This document shows positions 7,103 through 15,088 of a DNA stretch of 36,173 bases, one piece after another. The stretch's first letter is position 1; each line of letters begins with the position of its first letter. A model generated the notes under the pieces. The model was not told the origin of the DNA and searched no databases. It was given only the letters and a program-made list of their open reading frames with translations. This DNA comes from a virus, in IMG/VR virus record IMGVR_UViG_3300020281_000065, positions 1 through 36,173 of that record; one strand, 5' to 3'. The translations under genes were made by a program, and so were the position numbers.

Positions 7103-9325
7103 TTAAGCGACCATCTCAACGAATTCGCCTAATACTTTTTTGTTCATCTTTTTGTTAGTGAAAGACTTTTTAAAAGCAGATCTGATTTGTGCTTTGGTTG
7201 CATCCTCAGCAACTTCAAACTCAGTAGTATTTGAAAGATTGTTGGAAGAAAGAACAAAGAATGAATCGTATCCTTGATTCTTGATAGTGAAGGACTTATG
7301 CTTTTTCCAATCAGCACGAGCACGATCTCTACCGTCAAAATCAGGAATGTAGTGAGAGATCATAGATGAAAGATCTCTGGCACCAAGTAAACGGAATCCT
7401 ACAAAATTAACTTGAGGGAAAGATGACTTAAGATCTTCTAATAAGACCTTAGTAAACTTGAAATAAATGTCACTCAACCTACGAGTATAACCATTGTGTC
7501 TTAGGAAACAGTTGCTACGAATATGCTTATGACGCAATTCTGGTCTCTCTTCCCAATCACGCTGAACCATTGCAGTTCTACAAAGTGAACTTGCTTCACC
7601 ATCAGTAAGTACAACACAGTTTACTTTCTCAACTCCAGTATTCTTTTGGAACTGAGGGATGATCTCATGAAGAGAAATTAATGCTTCATTTAAAGGAGTG
7701 CCAGATAGTGACATTCTTCTAGGAGTAACACCATGTCTAGTATGAAAACCTTCTGCTATCTTCCAGATATTCAACATCTGTCTCTCACATTCTTTAGCAT
7801 TACAGTTGCTACTAAGAAGATTCATCAAACAGAAATGATCTTCAATGTATAATTCATCTGCACCTTGCTCTTCACGAGCAGGTCTATCATCTTTCATACC
7901 ATAGTAGTACCACTCGTTAGTAAATGCGTAAACCTCATATGGGATGCCGACTTTGCGAGAAAACCATATCAAATTGTACATCTGTTTTACAGTGTTTAGT
8001 AACACATCTGCCATAGAACCAGACCAATCTAGTACAAAAACCAAGCCATGATTCTTACCATCAGGAAGAACTGTAATCTTCTTGAATATGTCATCGTTAT
8101 ACTTGTACTGGTGTAGTTTTAAGCAATCAAGAACTCCAGTTTTAGAAGTCGCAGCACGAGCATATGCAGATGCTGCTTTTTTCATTTCAAACTCTTTAAC
8201 AAGATAACTAACTTCTTTACCAGTTGATCTCTTGAACTTTTGATATGCGTCTTCAGACTCTTTGTGCCATTCTTTTACCCAATTAGCACCACCATATCTT
8301 GCAAGATCTTCACCCATTCTCTCTTCATAGGTATTCCAATCATCTTCAATATATGAGTGAATCTCATCTACAGGAACTACAGTTCTATTGACATCAATTT
8401 TTGGAAGACTTAGATAAACTGGTGTCTCACGATTAGGGTCATACTTACCTGCTAGTTCTTCTAATTTTTCTGCTAGTGAGTCTACAGTTTTAGTCTCAAA
8501 ATCATTAGTAGCATGAGTACCACCTGTTGTACCTCTGAAGTTAAGATCTTGTATATCATCGTCATCATCTGCTTCAGTATCATCAAGATCGAAATCTCCA
8601 TCTATATCTTCTGGTTTAAGATTGTTACCTTCACCTGTTGTTTCTTCTTTCTCTTCTTCTGATTTCTCTGCTAACTCATTTAGTAAGTCATCTAAATCCA
8701 TAGGATTAGAAAGACCACCTTGAGCAACACCTTCTTTTGAAACTACTTTCTCTACAAACTCTAGATCTTTAGTTTGGTTCTCTTCGATAAAAGCACTTAG
8801 TCTTTTTGCTGCTTGTAATGCATCATCAAATGTTTCAGACTTACCTATAATATCTACAATCTCTTTCTCTTTGTTAGAGAACTTGATGTTTAAGAATGCA
8901 CCTACTTTGAACCATAGATTGATACGATCAGGGAAACTATATGATGCAAGATCTTCACCTTGAGTCTCAAAGAAATCATCATCATTTAACTGTGTATATC
9001 CTCTACTGAATGTTTTGTTTAGACCTGCATATCTTCTCTTCATTAACTTCTCAATACGAGCATCTTCTGTGATGTTTACTAAAGATGGATTAAGATCTTT
9101 GTACTCATCTTCCATGAACCAGTTACGAGGGTCAGTATAAAGTGCATGACCAACCTCATGTGCTACTAGAAGATCATATACATCTTCAGAATTAATTTTC
9201 CACATTGGTAGAGTAAGAACTCTACGCTCTACATCGAAAGATGCAGTAGTCACATCTCTATGCTCGATGATCAAATTTTCTGTTGCTAGGAGTTTGGCAA
9301 GTTTACCTTTAATTTCGTGAAGCAT
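7103..9325 (-). CDS. Metallopeptidase-like protein with C-terminal VWA domain (CobT-like)
   Basis: A 740-residue protein. AHEVGH (residues 55-60) followed by NITEDARIE (84-92) looks like the zinc site of a gluzincin-type peptidase. A long acidic middle (about 215-265) resembles the linker of CobT. A VWA domain begins with FVLDWSGS (430-437), whose D-x-S-x-S forms a metal-ion adhesion site. The order peptidase, acidic linker, VWA, next to a MoxR-type ATPase, is that of CobT-like partners. I infer the pair works together, on an unknown substrate. It has its own candidate promoter and terminator. The leader lacks a recognisable Shine-Dalgarno. Confidence 0.85.
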   Translation of the reverse strand: MLHEIKGKLAKLLATENLIIEHRDVTTASFDVERRVLTLPMWKINSEDVYDLLVAHEVGHALYTDPRNWFMEDEYKDLNPSLVNITEDARIEKLMKRRYAGLNKTFSRGYTQLNDDDFFETQGEDLASYSFPDRINLWFKVGAFLNIKFSNKEKEIVDIIGKSETFDDALQAAKRLSAFIEENQTKDLEFVEKVVSKEGVAQGGLSNPMDLDDLLNELAEKSEEEKEETTGEGNNLKPEDIDGDFDLDDTEADDDDDIQDLNFRGTTGGTHATNDFETKTVDSLAEKLEELAGKYDPNRETPVYLSLPKIDVNRTVVPVDEIHSYIEDDWNTYEERMGEDLARYGGANWVKEWHKESEDAYQKFKRSTGKEVSYLVKEFEMKKAASAYARAATSKTGVLDCLKLHQYKYNDDIFKKITVLPDGKNHGLVFVLDWSGSMADVLLNTVKQMYNLIWFSRKVGIPYEVYAFTNEWYYYGMKDDRPAREEQGADELYIEDHFCLMNLLSSNCNAKECERQMLNIWKIAEGFHTRHGVTPRRMSLSGTPLNEALISLHEIIPQFQKNTGVEKVNCVVLTDGEASSLCRTAMVQRDWEERPELRHKHIRSNCFLRHNGYTRRLSDIYFKFTKVLLEDLKSSFPQVNFVGFRLLGARDLSSMISHYIPDFDGRDRARADWKKHKSFTIKNQGYDSFFVLSSNNLSNTTEFEVAEDATKAQIRSAFKKSFTNKKMNKKVLGEFVEMVA

Positions 9326-9326
9326 T

Positions 9327-9354
9327 TTGTCTCGTCTTGTATACTACTAGTATA
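9327..9354 (-). promoter_or_regulatory. Putative promoter and operator-like palindrome of the VWA gene
   Basis: A candidate -10 TATACT (9349-9354) sits inside a near-perfect 22-base palindrome (9337-9358, TTGTTATACTA and TAGTATACAA around one G). ACGAGACAA (9327-9335) lies one base ahead of the ATG. The palindrome over the -10 could be a repressor site; no -35 is convincing. Confidence 0.45.
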
Positions 9355-9356
9355 AC

Positions 9357-9381
9357 AAAAAAATAGAGGGTAAAAACCCTC
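9357..9381 (-). terminator. Hairpin terminator after the fourth oxygenase gene
   Basis: The minus strand reads GAGGG, a 6-base loop TTTTTA, CCCTC and TATTTTTTT, a standard Rho-independent terminator. It is preceded by TGTCCACTT, as at 7066-7088. Confidence 0.85.
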
Positions 9382-9408
9382 AAGTGGACACTTTAATATA
9401 CTGTCACA

Positions 9409-9948
9409 TTACGGTATCATGCATGCACAGGTCAATCTGTAAAATGGTGTGTCTACTAGTATAGGCATAGCATCATGTAGTTCAGTAGATTTGAATGCTA
9501 TAAAATCACCAGGTTCAAAAGTAAAAGTCTCTTCTTGGATTTGTAATTCTCCACCCCAAGACTTATCCCATTGTGGAGTCATGAATCCAATGATACTCCA
9601 ACTATATTTCTTGCTACCAGTACCATCAGTATGGAAACAAGGTATGTTGCCTTTCCTTTGGGCATTGAAAACTACCGACTCTATATCATGTGTAGGTAGT
9701 TCAAAACCATATTTATCTCTGATCTTTTGTTTGACATTAACCATCGTTGCAATCATATATGCAGCAATAAATTCTGAATGTATTCCATTAGGATCTTTTG
9801 CAACAAATCTAGGATATGCTAGTATTGGATTATCTGCATTAGCATAACCACCACCAATATGCCAACATGGATTATTCATCAAATGATCATAGACCTGTTT
9901 GATCTCTGTATAATCTAAAACATTCTTAGCAATATATGCTTCTTTCAT
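9409..9948 (-). CDS. 2OG-Fe(II) oxygenase (prolyl-4-hydroxylase-like; fourth)
   Basis: A 179-residue protein with the canonical HxD...H...R set of 2-oxoglutarate/Fe(II) dioxygenases: H106 and D108 in CFHTDG, H158 in STELHDAMP, and R171 in FYRLTCAC. The segment SWSIIGFMTPQWDKSWGGELQI (116-137) is the usual strand region between the ligands. It differs from the other three oxygenases in having a true HxD. The ATG at 9948 is favoured by AAGGAG 9 bases ahead; a GTG two codons earlier is too close to that site. It overlaps the stop of a 53-residue gene as ATGA and ends before a terminator. The substrate is unknown. Confidence 0.88.
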   Translation of the reverse strand: MKEAYIAKNVLDYTEIKQVYDHLMNNPCWHIGGGYANADNPILAYPRFVAKDPNGIHSEFIAAYMIATMVNVKQKIRDKYGFELPTHDIESVVFNAQRKGNIPCFHTDGTGSKKYSWSIIGFMTPQWDKSWGGELQIQEETFTFEPGDFIAFKSTELHDAMPILVDTPFYRLTCACMIP

Positions 9949-10106
9949 GACCACAATCTCCTTAACTGACGAACATCAGTTACACCATATAATGCCTTGA
10001 CAGTTGCTTCTGCATCCTCTCTTAAATTGGATGGTGAAAAGAACTCTACTCTTGTTAATCTATTTGATTGTAACATTATTTGTGCTGTCCATTTAGTCTC
10101 TTTCAT
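9945..10106 (-). CDS. Small conserved phage protein (53 residues)
   Basis: An open frame of 53 codons fills the space between gp46 and the fourth oxygenase. It starts MKETKWTAQIMLQSNR and ends DVRQLRRLWS. It begins 2 bases after the gp46 stop and its TGA overlaps the oxygenase ATG (ATGA). The short beta-like start followed by a helix (LREDAEATVKALYG) resembles a small protein I recall next to gp46 in cyanophages. No function can be assigned. Confidence 0.7.
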   Translation of the reverse strand: MKETKWTAQIMLQSNRLTRVEFFSPSNLREDAEATVKALYGVTDVRQLRRLWS

Positions 10107-10108
10107 AA

Positions 10109-11839
10109 TTAACCCTCAACCAAAGACTTACTAGACATATAAGAGAACCCACCTTTCTTAGTAAATTCTATTACAGTATTGAACTTATCTAACATATCAA
10201 TCTTATGAGAAATCACAAAGACATTTGAATCTGCAATAACATATCTAATAATCTTATTGAATTCTTCTGTACCTACACTATCTAGTGATGAATCAAACAC
10301 CTCATCAAGTATAAGAAGATTTGTATTTGCAGAATTTTTAAACCTAGCAACCTCTCTCCAAGCGAAAAGAAGTGCTAGGTCAATACGCATTTTCTCACCC
10401 TCTGAAAAAGATGAGTATGTAAATTTATCATGAACTGGACTCTGAACAGTTTCAGTAAACTCTTCATCCAATTTAAAATTGATATAGAAATCCATCATCT
10501 GCAAGTAACGATTGACTTGCTGATTAATGAGTGGTAAATATTTCTTGATGATCTTAGACTTCACTCCACCATCTCTAAGAAGAGAGAATGCAAAGTCTTG
10601 GTATTTTATATCTTCTTTTTTCTCTACGAGTTCATCAAATACTTGTTGAAGATCATCCTCGAATCTTTTTAGTTTCTCATGTTCAGAATTTCTACCTTGA
10701 AGTTGTTTGGTAAGAGTTTGAATTTCTTGTTGTAAATCTCCTGTCTGTCTCTGGTATCCAGTAATGCGAACATTGTTCTGAGAAATGCCATGTGATAGAT
10801 TCGTAATCTCCTTGGAAAGTGTGAGAAAAAGACGCTCTCTCTCTGTTTCTTCTTTTATCGACTCCTCAAGCTTCGTATAGCCGTCTCTGAGTTCCTTTGC
10901 CTTATTTTGAGCGTCTTCGATTTTATTTAGACGAAAGTTTTCTTCAATAGGTTGGGTGCATGTAGGACATGTGACATTATCGTTAAAGAACTTATGTTCC
11001 TTTGTAATAACAGATACTTTCTCAGTTAACTTAACCTTTAATTTTTCTAGTGTCTTCAACCGTTTTGGAGATTCATTTACCTCTGATAATTGTTTGTTTT
11101 TTGTAACAATTTGGTCTTCGATTTCTATATTTTCATTAAGTAATTTGTCAACTTCTAGATTAATTTTTGTAATTTTTCCTTCATTTTTCTCTATATTTTT
11201 TTCACCCCTATCTTGCAACTCTTTTAAGAAATCCTCTTGCATAGATATCTTTTCTTTTATGGTATCTTTCTTAGTATTGAGTATCTTAATCTCATCTCTA
11301 ATGTCTTTGATCTTATCTTTAACAAGGTTCCACATTGCAGAGAAAATTTTAATATCTAATAGATCTTCAATAACCTCTCTACGATGAGAAAGAGATAATT
11401 GCATGAAAGGAATAAAATTACTACTACCTAATATTACAATTTGTGTGAATGATTTATAATTTAATTTTAATATATGATCTTCTAATATTTTTTGGTTAAT
11501 CCTATCATCTGCTTCTTTGTTTCGCATCTCACCATTGATTTCTATATCAAATATATTTGGTTTGATACCACGACGAACAAGATAACTTTTAGTTCCTATT
11601 TTAAATTCAACTTCTACTAGAGTTCCTTTCTCGTTAGAACTATTAACCATTTGAAGTTTTGTTATTCTTCTGTATGGTTTGTTAAACAGCACAAAACACA
11701 GGGCATCTAGCATGGTAGATTTTCCTGCACCATTTGCTCCTACAACAAGAGTGGTTCCAGTCTTGTCAAGTTGTATATTAGTCCATTGGTCTCCTGTACT
11801 CAGGAAATTTTTCCAACGAACTTTCTCAAATTTTATCAT
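10109..11839 (-). CDS. 46: Recombination endonuclease subunit gp46 (Rad50-like)
   Basis: An SMC/Rad50-type ATPase of 576 residues, near T4 gp46 (560). With gp47 it resects DNA ends for recombination-dependent replication and helps degrade host DNA. It has Walker A GANGAGKST (residues 34-42), a long coiled coil (about 160-440) split by the zinc-hook CPTC, the signature FSEGEKMRIDLALLF, and Walker B LLILDEVFD near the C-terminus. It overlaps the end of the DUF3110-like gene by 14 bases. Confidence 0.97.
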   Translation of the reverse strand: MIKFEKVRWKNFLSTGDQWTNIQLDKTGTTLVVGANGAGKSTMLDALCFVLFNKPYRRITKLQMVNSSNEKGTLVEVEFKIGTKSYLVRRGIKPNIFDIEINGEMRNKEADDRINQKILEDHILKLNYKSFTQIVILGSSNFIPFMQLSLSHRREVIEDLLDIKIFSAMWNLVKDKIKDIRDEIKILNTKKDTIKEKISMQEDFLKELQDRGEKNIEKNEGKITKINLEVDKLLNENIEIEDQIVTKNKQLSEVNESPKRLKTLEKLKVKLTEKVSVITKEHKFFNDNVTCPTCTQPIEENFRLNKIEDAQNKAKELRDGYTKLEESIKEETERERLFLTLSKEITNLSHGISQNNVRITGYQRQTGDLQQEIQTLTKQLQGRNSEHEKLKRFEDDLQQVFDELVEKKEDIKYQDFAFSLLRDGGVKSKIIKKYLPLINQQVNRYLQMMDFYINFKLDEEFTETVQSPVHDKFTYSSFSEGEKMRIDLALLFAWREVARFKNSANTNLLILDEVFDSSLDSVGTEEFNKIIRYVIADSNVFVISHKIDMLDKFNTVIEFTKKGGFSYMSSKSLVEG

Positions 11840-12095
11840 CTAGTGGTGGAGGTACAACGATATCGTTAGGTGTAATTACAGTGTACTTATAATTATACAT
11901 CTCACAGGCAGAAATTGCAACACCCTCATCAATTTCTATAACCTGCATTTGGACTCCATGATCAGAAAACAACTGAGATGAGTATCTTTCTGCATCATCT
12001 TGTTGTTCAAAGATAAACAAAACTTTTTCTCCAGCCTTATCCTTTACAGCATAAGCACCTTCTTTTGTTTGTTTATCTGAGGTTAGTAAATACAT
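11826..12095 (-). CDS. DUF3110-like protein between gp46 and gp47
   Basis: An 89-residue protein lying exactly between gp47 and gp46, overlapping both. The segment KVLFIFEQQDDAERYSSQLF (about residues 24-43) closely follows the pattern of DUF3110, a family widespread in cyanobacteria (FE-x-x-DDAERYA). It reads as a small alpha/beta fold. Function is unknown; the position suggests a link to the gp46/gp47 nuclease. Its presence supports a cyanobacterial host. Confidence 0.7.
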   Translation of the reverse strand: MYLLTSDKQTKEGAYAVKDKAGEKVLFIFEQQDDAERYSSQLFSDHGVQMQVIEIDEGVAISACEMYNYKYTVITPNDIVVPPPLDDKI

Positions 12096-13147
12096 TACTC
12101 GACTTCTGAAGCTTTAGTGTATAAGTTTTTGAACATGTCTTTTGCTCTAGATTTGTCTAGATTATCTTCAGACTCATCAATATATGTATTTAATATTGAC
12201 AAGGTATTTTCCTCACTCACATCAATATCATCATCGCCATGTAACCATCCATTATTGTAATCAAAATTTTCGACGATTTTTAATTCTTCAACATTAGAAG
12301 ATTGAATCTTATCGATAAACCTTTCAAATGATTTGACATCACTTTTTTTCTGAACAATTACTTTGACTATCTTCCCTTCTAGTTCTCTACTATCAAATGT
12401 TTGATAAGGTGTATCATCATAATAAACATTATAGAACATACGATAAGGATTATTAACTGATTCTAGTTCATAAGTTTCAGTATCAAAGAAATGGAATCCT
12501 CTATCATCTTCTACATCATTCCAATACATTTCATATGGATTACCAAGATAAAATACCTGACCATCATTACTACGAGTATGATAATGTCCACTAAAGACTC
12601 TATCAAATTTTTGTAAGTGTTCTATATCTTGTCCTCTTGTTTGTTCAAATCCTTTGTATGGAGAGAAACCATTTAACTCTAGATGACCACAGGCAACTTT
12701 TGCTTTAGATGCTTTGATTTTTCTTAGCATTGATTTTTCATTTTCTTTATTCATCCAAGCGAGGAAGGCAAATTTGGTGCCTCCAATTGTATACTCAGCA
12801 AAGTCTCTGATAGGAATAATATTATTATATTCTCGTAATAATAAGTCAATAGTGTTAACTGTGTTATTATTTTTGTAGTACGCAGTGTGATTCCCAACAA
12901 TAGAGTATACAGCAATTCCCATATCTTGTAACCTATCGAAGTAATTTTCTTTAGCCCATTTGAGAGACCAGAGATCAATGTTCCTCCTATTGTCGAAAGT
13001 GTCTCCCATATCGATAAGAGTTGTGATGCCTTCTCTAGCAATCGCAGGGAAAAAAATGTCTTCATAAAATTTTTGAAAATACTGGTGGAACTCTACGCTA
13101 CCTTTTCTAGCACCGAAATGCTGATCTGTTATAATTGCTATCTTCAT
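12095..13147 (-). CDS. 47: Recombination endonuclease subunit gp47 (Mre11-like)
   Basis: A metallophosphoesterase of 350 residues, like T4 gp47 (339). Motifs run in order: TDQHFGAR (residues 7-14), IDMGDTFDNRR (about 45-55), VGNHTAY (about 84-90), CGHLELNG and FSGHYHTRS. These supply the two-metal site of Mre11-type nucleases. It forms the nuclease part of the gp46/gp47 complex. Its ATG overlaps the stop of the methyltransferase gene (ATGA). Confidence 0.97.
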   Translation of the reverse strand: MKIAIITDQHFGARKGSVEFHQYFQKFYEDIFFPAIAREGITTLIDMGDTFDNRRNIDLWSLKWAKENYFDRLQDMGIAVYSIVGNHTAYYKNNNTVNTIDLLLREYNNIIPIRDFAEYTIGGTKFAFLAWMNKENEKSMLRKIKASKAKVACGHLELNGFSPYKGFEQTRGQDIEHLQKFDRVFSGHYHTRSNDGQVFYLGNPYEMYWNDVEDDRGFHFFDTETYELESVNNPYRMFYNVYYDDTPYQTFDSRELEGKIVKVIVQKKSDVKSFERFIDKIQSSNVEELKIVENFDYNNGWLHGDDDIDVSEENTLSILNTYIDESEDNLDKSRAKDMFKNLYTKASEVE

Positions 13148-14073
13148 AAAAAACTCTCCAATGTACCTTGTCTAGAATTTACTCTGTCTTGTATTAGACT
13201 ACCATAACCCTCATGCAATTCGCAACCTATGTAGTCTCTGCCTAGTTTCTTAGCAACCATAGCAGTGGTTCCAGATCCCATGAATGGATCAAGAACAATG
13301 TCACCTTTCTCACTTCCTGCAAGAATGCATGGTTCAATTAAGTCAGGTGGGAATACAGCAAAGTGTGCTCCTTTATATGGTTTGTTAGTTATTGACCAAA
13401 CAGACCGTTTATTTTTTGTAGGGTAAGACTTGGATAACCCACTATGAGGAGCCAAGCCAGTGCCAGGATTGTGGTACTTACCTTTACTGCGATCCCTTGT
13501 TCCCCAGTCTTTTGCTGGTTCTTTAATTGCTTCATTGTCGTAAAAATACTTTTTGTTTTTGCTTAAAAGGAAAATGTATTCATGTGATTTTGTACATCTA
13601 TCCTTCATACTTTCTGGCATTGGGTTTGGTTTATGCCAAATGATATCCTGTCTAAGATACCATCCATCTGCTCTTAATGCAAATGCAAGCATCCAAGGAA
13701 TACCAATCAAATCCTTTTCTTTTAGTCCTTCTAATTTATTTGCTCTTCTATTACAATTTTCTGGTAGATCTTGATTGGTTTTACTAACAGTTTGCTTAGG
13801 TAATCCTCCAGTACCAGGTCTATAGTTATAGTATGAGTCTCCTATGTTCAACCACAGTGTACCATCATCTGTTAGAATATTTCTTACCTCTCGAAATATC
13901 TCTACTAGTTTTTGAATATACTCTTCTGGAGTTGATTCCAATCCTATTTGATCGCCCTCGCCACCATAGTCTCTTAGACCATAGTAAGGAGGAGATGTAA
14001 CACACATCCTAGGTTTCTCATCAAATTCTTTAAGGGTGTCTAAACAATCCCCAAACAAAATTAAGTCTCTCAT
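13144..14073 (-). CDS. DNA methyltransferase, SPPY type (N4-cytosine or N6-adenine)
   Basis: A 309-residue protein with the beta-class order of DNA amino-methyltransferases. It starts LILFGDCLDTLKEF, then has the catalytic CVTSPPYYGLRDYGG (about residues 24-38) and ends with DPFMGSGTTAMVAKKLGRDYIGCEL, the SAM-binding motif. S-P-P-Y is often seen in m4C enzymes but also in some m6A ones. No nuclease gene adjoins it, so it is probably a solitary enzyme. It sits between gp55 and gp47 with 4-base overlaps on both sides, an unusual place for a methylase in T4-like phages. Confidence 0.9.
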   Translation of the reverse strand: MRDLILFGDCLDTLKEFDEKPRMCVTSPPYYGLRDYGGEGDQIGLESTPEEYIQKLVEIFREVRNILTDDGTLWLNIGDSYYNYRPGTGGLPKQTVSKTNQDLPENCNRRANKLEGLKEKDLIGIPWMLAFALRADGWYLRQDIIWHKPNPMPESMKDRCTKSHEYIFLLSKNKKYFYDNEAIKEPAKDWGTRDRSKGKYHNPGTGLAPHSGLSKSYPTKNKRSVWSITNKPYKGAHFAVFPPDLIEPCILAGSEKGDIVLDPFMGSGTTAMVAKKLGRDYIGCELHEGYGSLIQDRVNSRQGTLESFL

Positions 14074-14546
14074 CTATTAGAATTTCTATACTGGATGTTA
14101 TCTTTAATTGTATTATAGTCTGAAGCACTTCCACTTGCACCTTCTTCTACAACCATGACCTGATCGAATCCTGTCTTCTCTATTATCTTAGTTTTTATCT
14201 CAAGTTGCTTCTTCTCCTTCTGTATGCGTCTCAGAAAGGCATAATAGATTATCTGTGTAAAGTATGCAAAAGGATTAGTAGACTTCTCAGGATTGAAATT
14301 ATGGATGTATTGAACGCAATTCTCTATACCATCGCCGATCATGTCCTCTCGGAACATGTAATTTACAAAGTTCGGTTTATACGACAAATGAGTTGCAATT
14401 TTTAAAAAACAATCACCCAAATAATTACTGATTAATGGTGGTTCCAGACCCTTCTCTTTTGCAATGGCACACTTATTTCTGTAGACTACCATTGCCTCTA
14501 ATAGCTCTTTATTATTGACATAGTGATCCGATCTTTTGCGTGGCAT
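14070..14546 (-). CDS. 55: Late-transcription sigma factor gp55
   Basis: A 158-residue sigma-like protein, slightly shorter than T4 gp55 (185). The segment FVNYMFREDMIGDGIENCVQYIHNFNPEKSTNPFAYFTQIIYYAFLRRI (about residues 60-108, cited by its key features YMF.EDMIGDGIE and NPFAYF) corresponds to sigma region 2, which recognises the late -10 element. gp55 guides host RNA polymerase to late promoters, with gp45 as activator. A good sigma70-type promoter lies 21-49 bases upstream, fitting expression before the late genes. Confidence 0.93.
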   Translation of the reverse strand: MPRKRSDHYVNNKELLEAMVVYRNKCAIAKEKGLEPPLISNYLGDCFLKIATHLSYKPNFVNYMFREDMIGDGIENCVQYIHNFNPEKSTNPFAYFTQIIYYAFLRRIQKEKKQLEIKTKIIEKTGFDQVMVVEEGASGSASDYNTIKDNIQYRNSNR

Positions 14547-14567
14547 AGTTCTTATCTGTATAAGGGT

Positions 14568-14595
14568 ATTATAGCACAGCTTGACAAAAGTTCAA
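14568..14595 (-). promoter_or_regulatory. Sigma70-type promoter for gp55
   Basis: On the minus strand TTGAAC (14590-14595) and TATAAT (14568-14573) are separated by 16 bases, with TG one base ahead of the -10 as in extended -10 promoters. It lies in the 92-base gap between the 149-residue gene and gp55. This is the best host-type promoter in the window. Confidence 0.75.
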
Positions 14596-14638
14596 ATCCC
14601 CATTAGAATAACTTTGTAGAAGTTCAGAAGGATTGTAG

Positions 14639-15088
14639 CTAAGTATCTGTTGCTATTCCTACGGACTTATTTTCCTGAGAATCTAGAGCAAATATATTTT
14701 CTAATTTTTTCTTGGCATCTTTAACGGTTCCTTTGTATCCCATTTTTTCCGAGGGGCGAGTTTTTTTGCCTTTATTTTTAAATACAGGACCGTACTTCTG
14801 TTCTAATTTTTCTGCTAGGTAATTGCAGTAATACTCTATCATGTCATGGTCTTCATCAATCTCTGTCATTGTAACAACTTTGTTGTAATTGACAAAGAAG
14901 AAATCATCGTTAGGAATATGTAACCAAGGTTCCACTCTTACATACGAGCCTCTCGCTCCGTGGATAACTTGTATGACAACAGGATCTTGTAGTATCAGAG
15001 TTTCTGGTGCTTCAGGGTCTATAGTCACTATGGCAAATATCTCCTCGCCAGTAACTAATTTAATTGTACTATAGAATTCGTCTTCCAT
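14639..15088 (-). CDS. Conserved phage protein of unknown function
   Basis: A 149-residue protein. The N-terminal half (about 1-75) is rich in beta strands, starting with STIKLVTGEEIFAIVTID, a pattern that could fold like an Sm/SH3 barrel. The C-terminal half is lysine-rich (KNKGKKTRPSEKMGYKG, about 105-121) and probably flexible. It lies between UvsW and gp55, as a similar unknown protein does in cyanophages as I recall them. The Sm-like idea is an inference only. It overlaps the UvsW stop by 1 base. Confidence 0.75.
   Translation of the reverse strand: MEDEFYSTIKLVTGEEIFAIVTIDPEAPETLILQDPVVIQVIHGARGSYVRVEPWLHIPNDDFFFVNYNKVVTMTEIDEDHDMIEYYCNYLAEKLEQKYGPVFKNKGKKTRPSEKMGYKGTVKDAKKKLENIFALDSQENKSVGIATDT

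Noticed and set aside
9710-9717. GATAAATA inside the fourth oxygenase gene; similar octamers at 15480 and in gp14 near 32441
   Set aside because: They lie inside coding sequence with no gene start nearby, so they are treated as chance matches in AT-rich DNA.
14581-14610. tRNA T-arm-like GTTCAAATCCCC on the plus strand
   Set aside because: No matching T-stem, anticodon arm or acceptor stem could be built around it; the same bases serve as the -35 region of the gp55 promoter.
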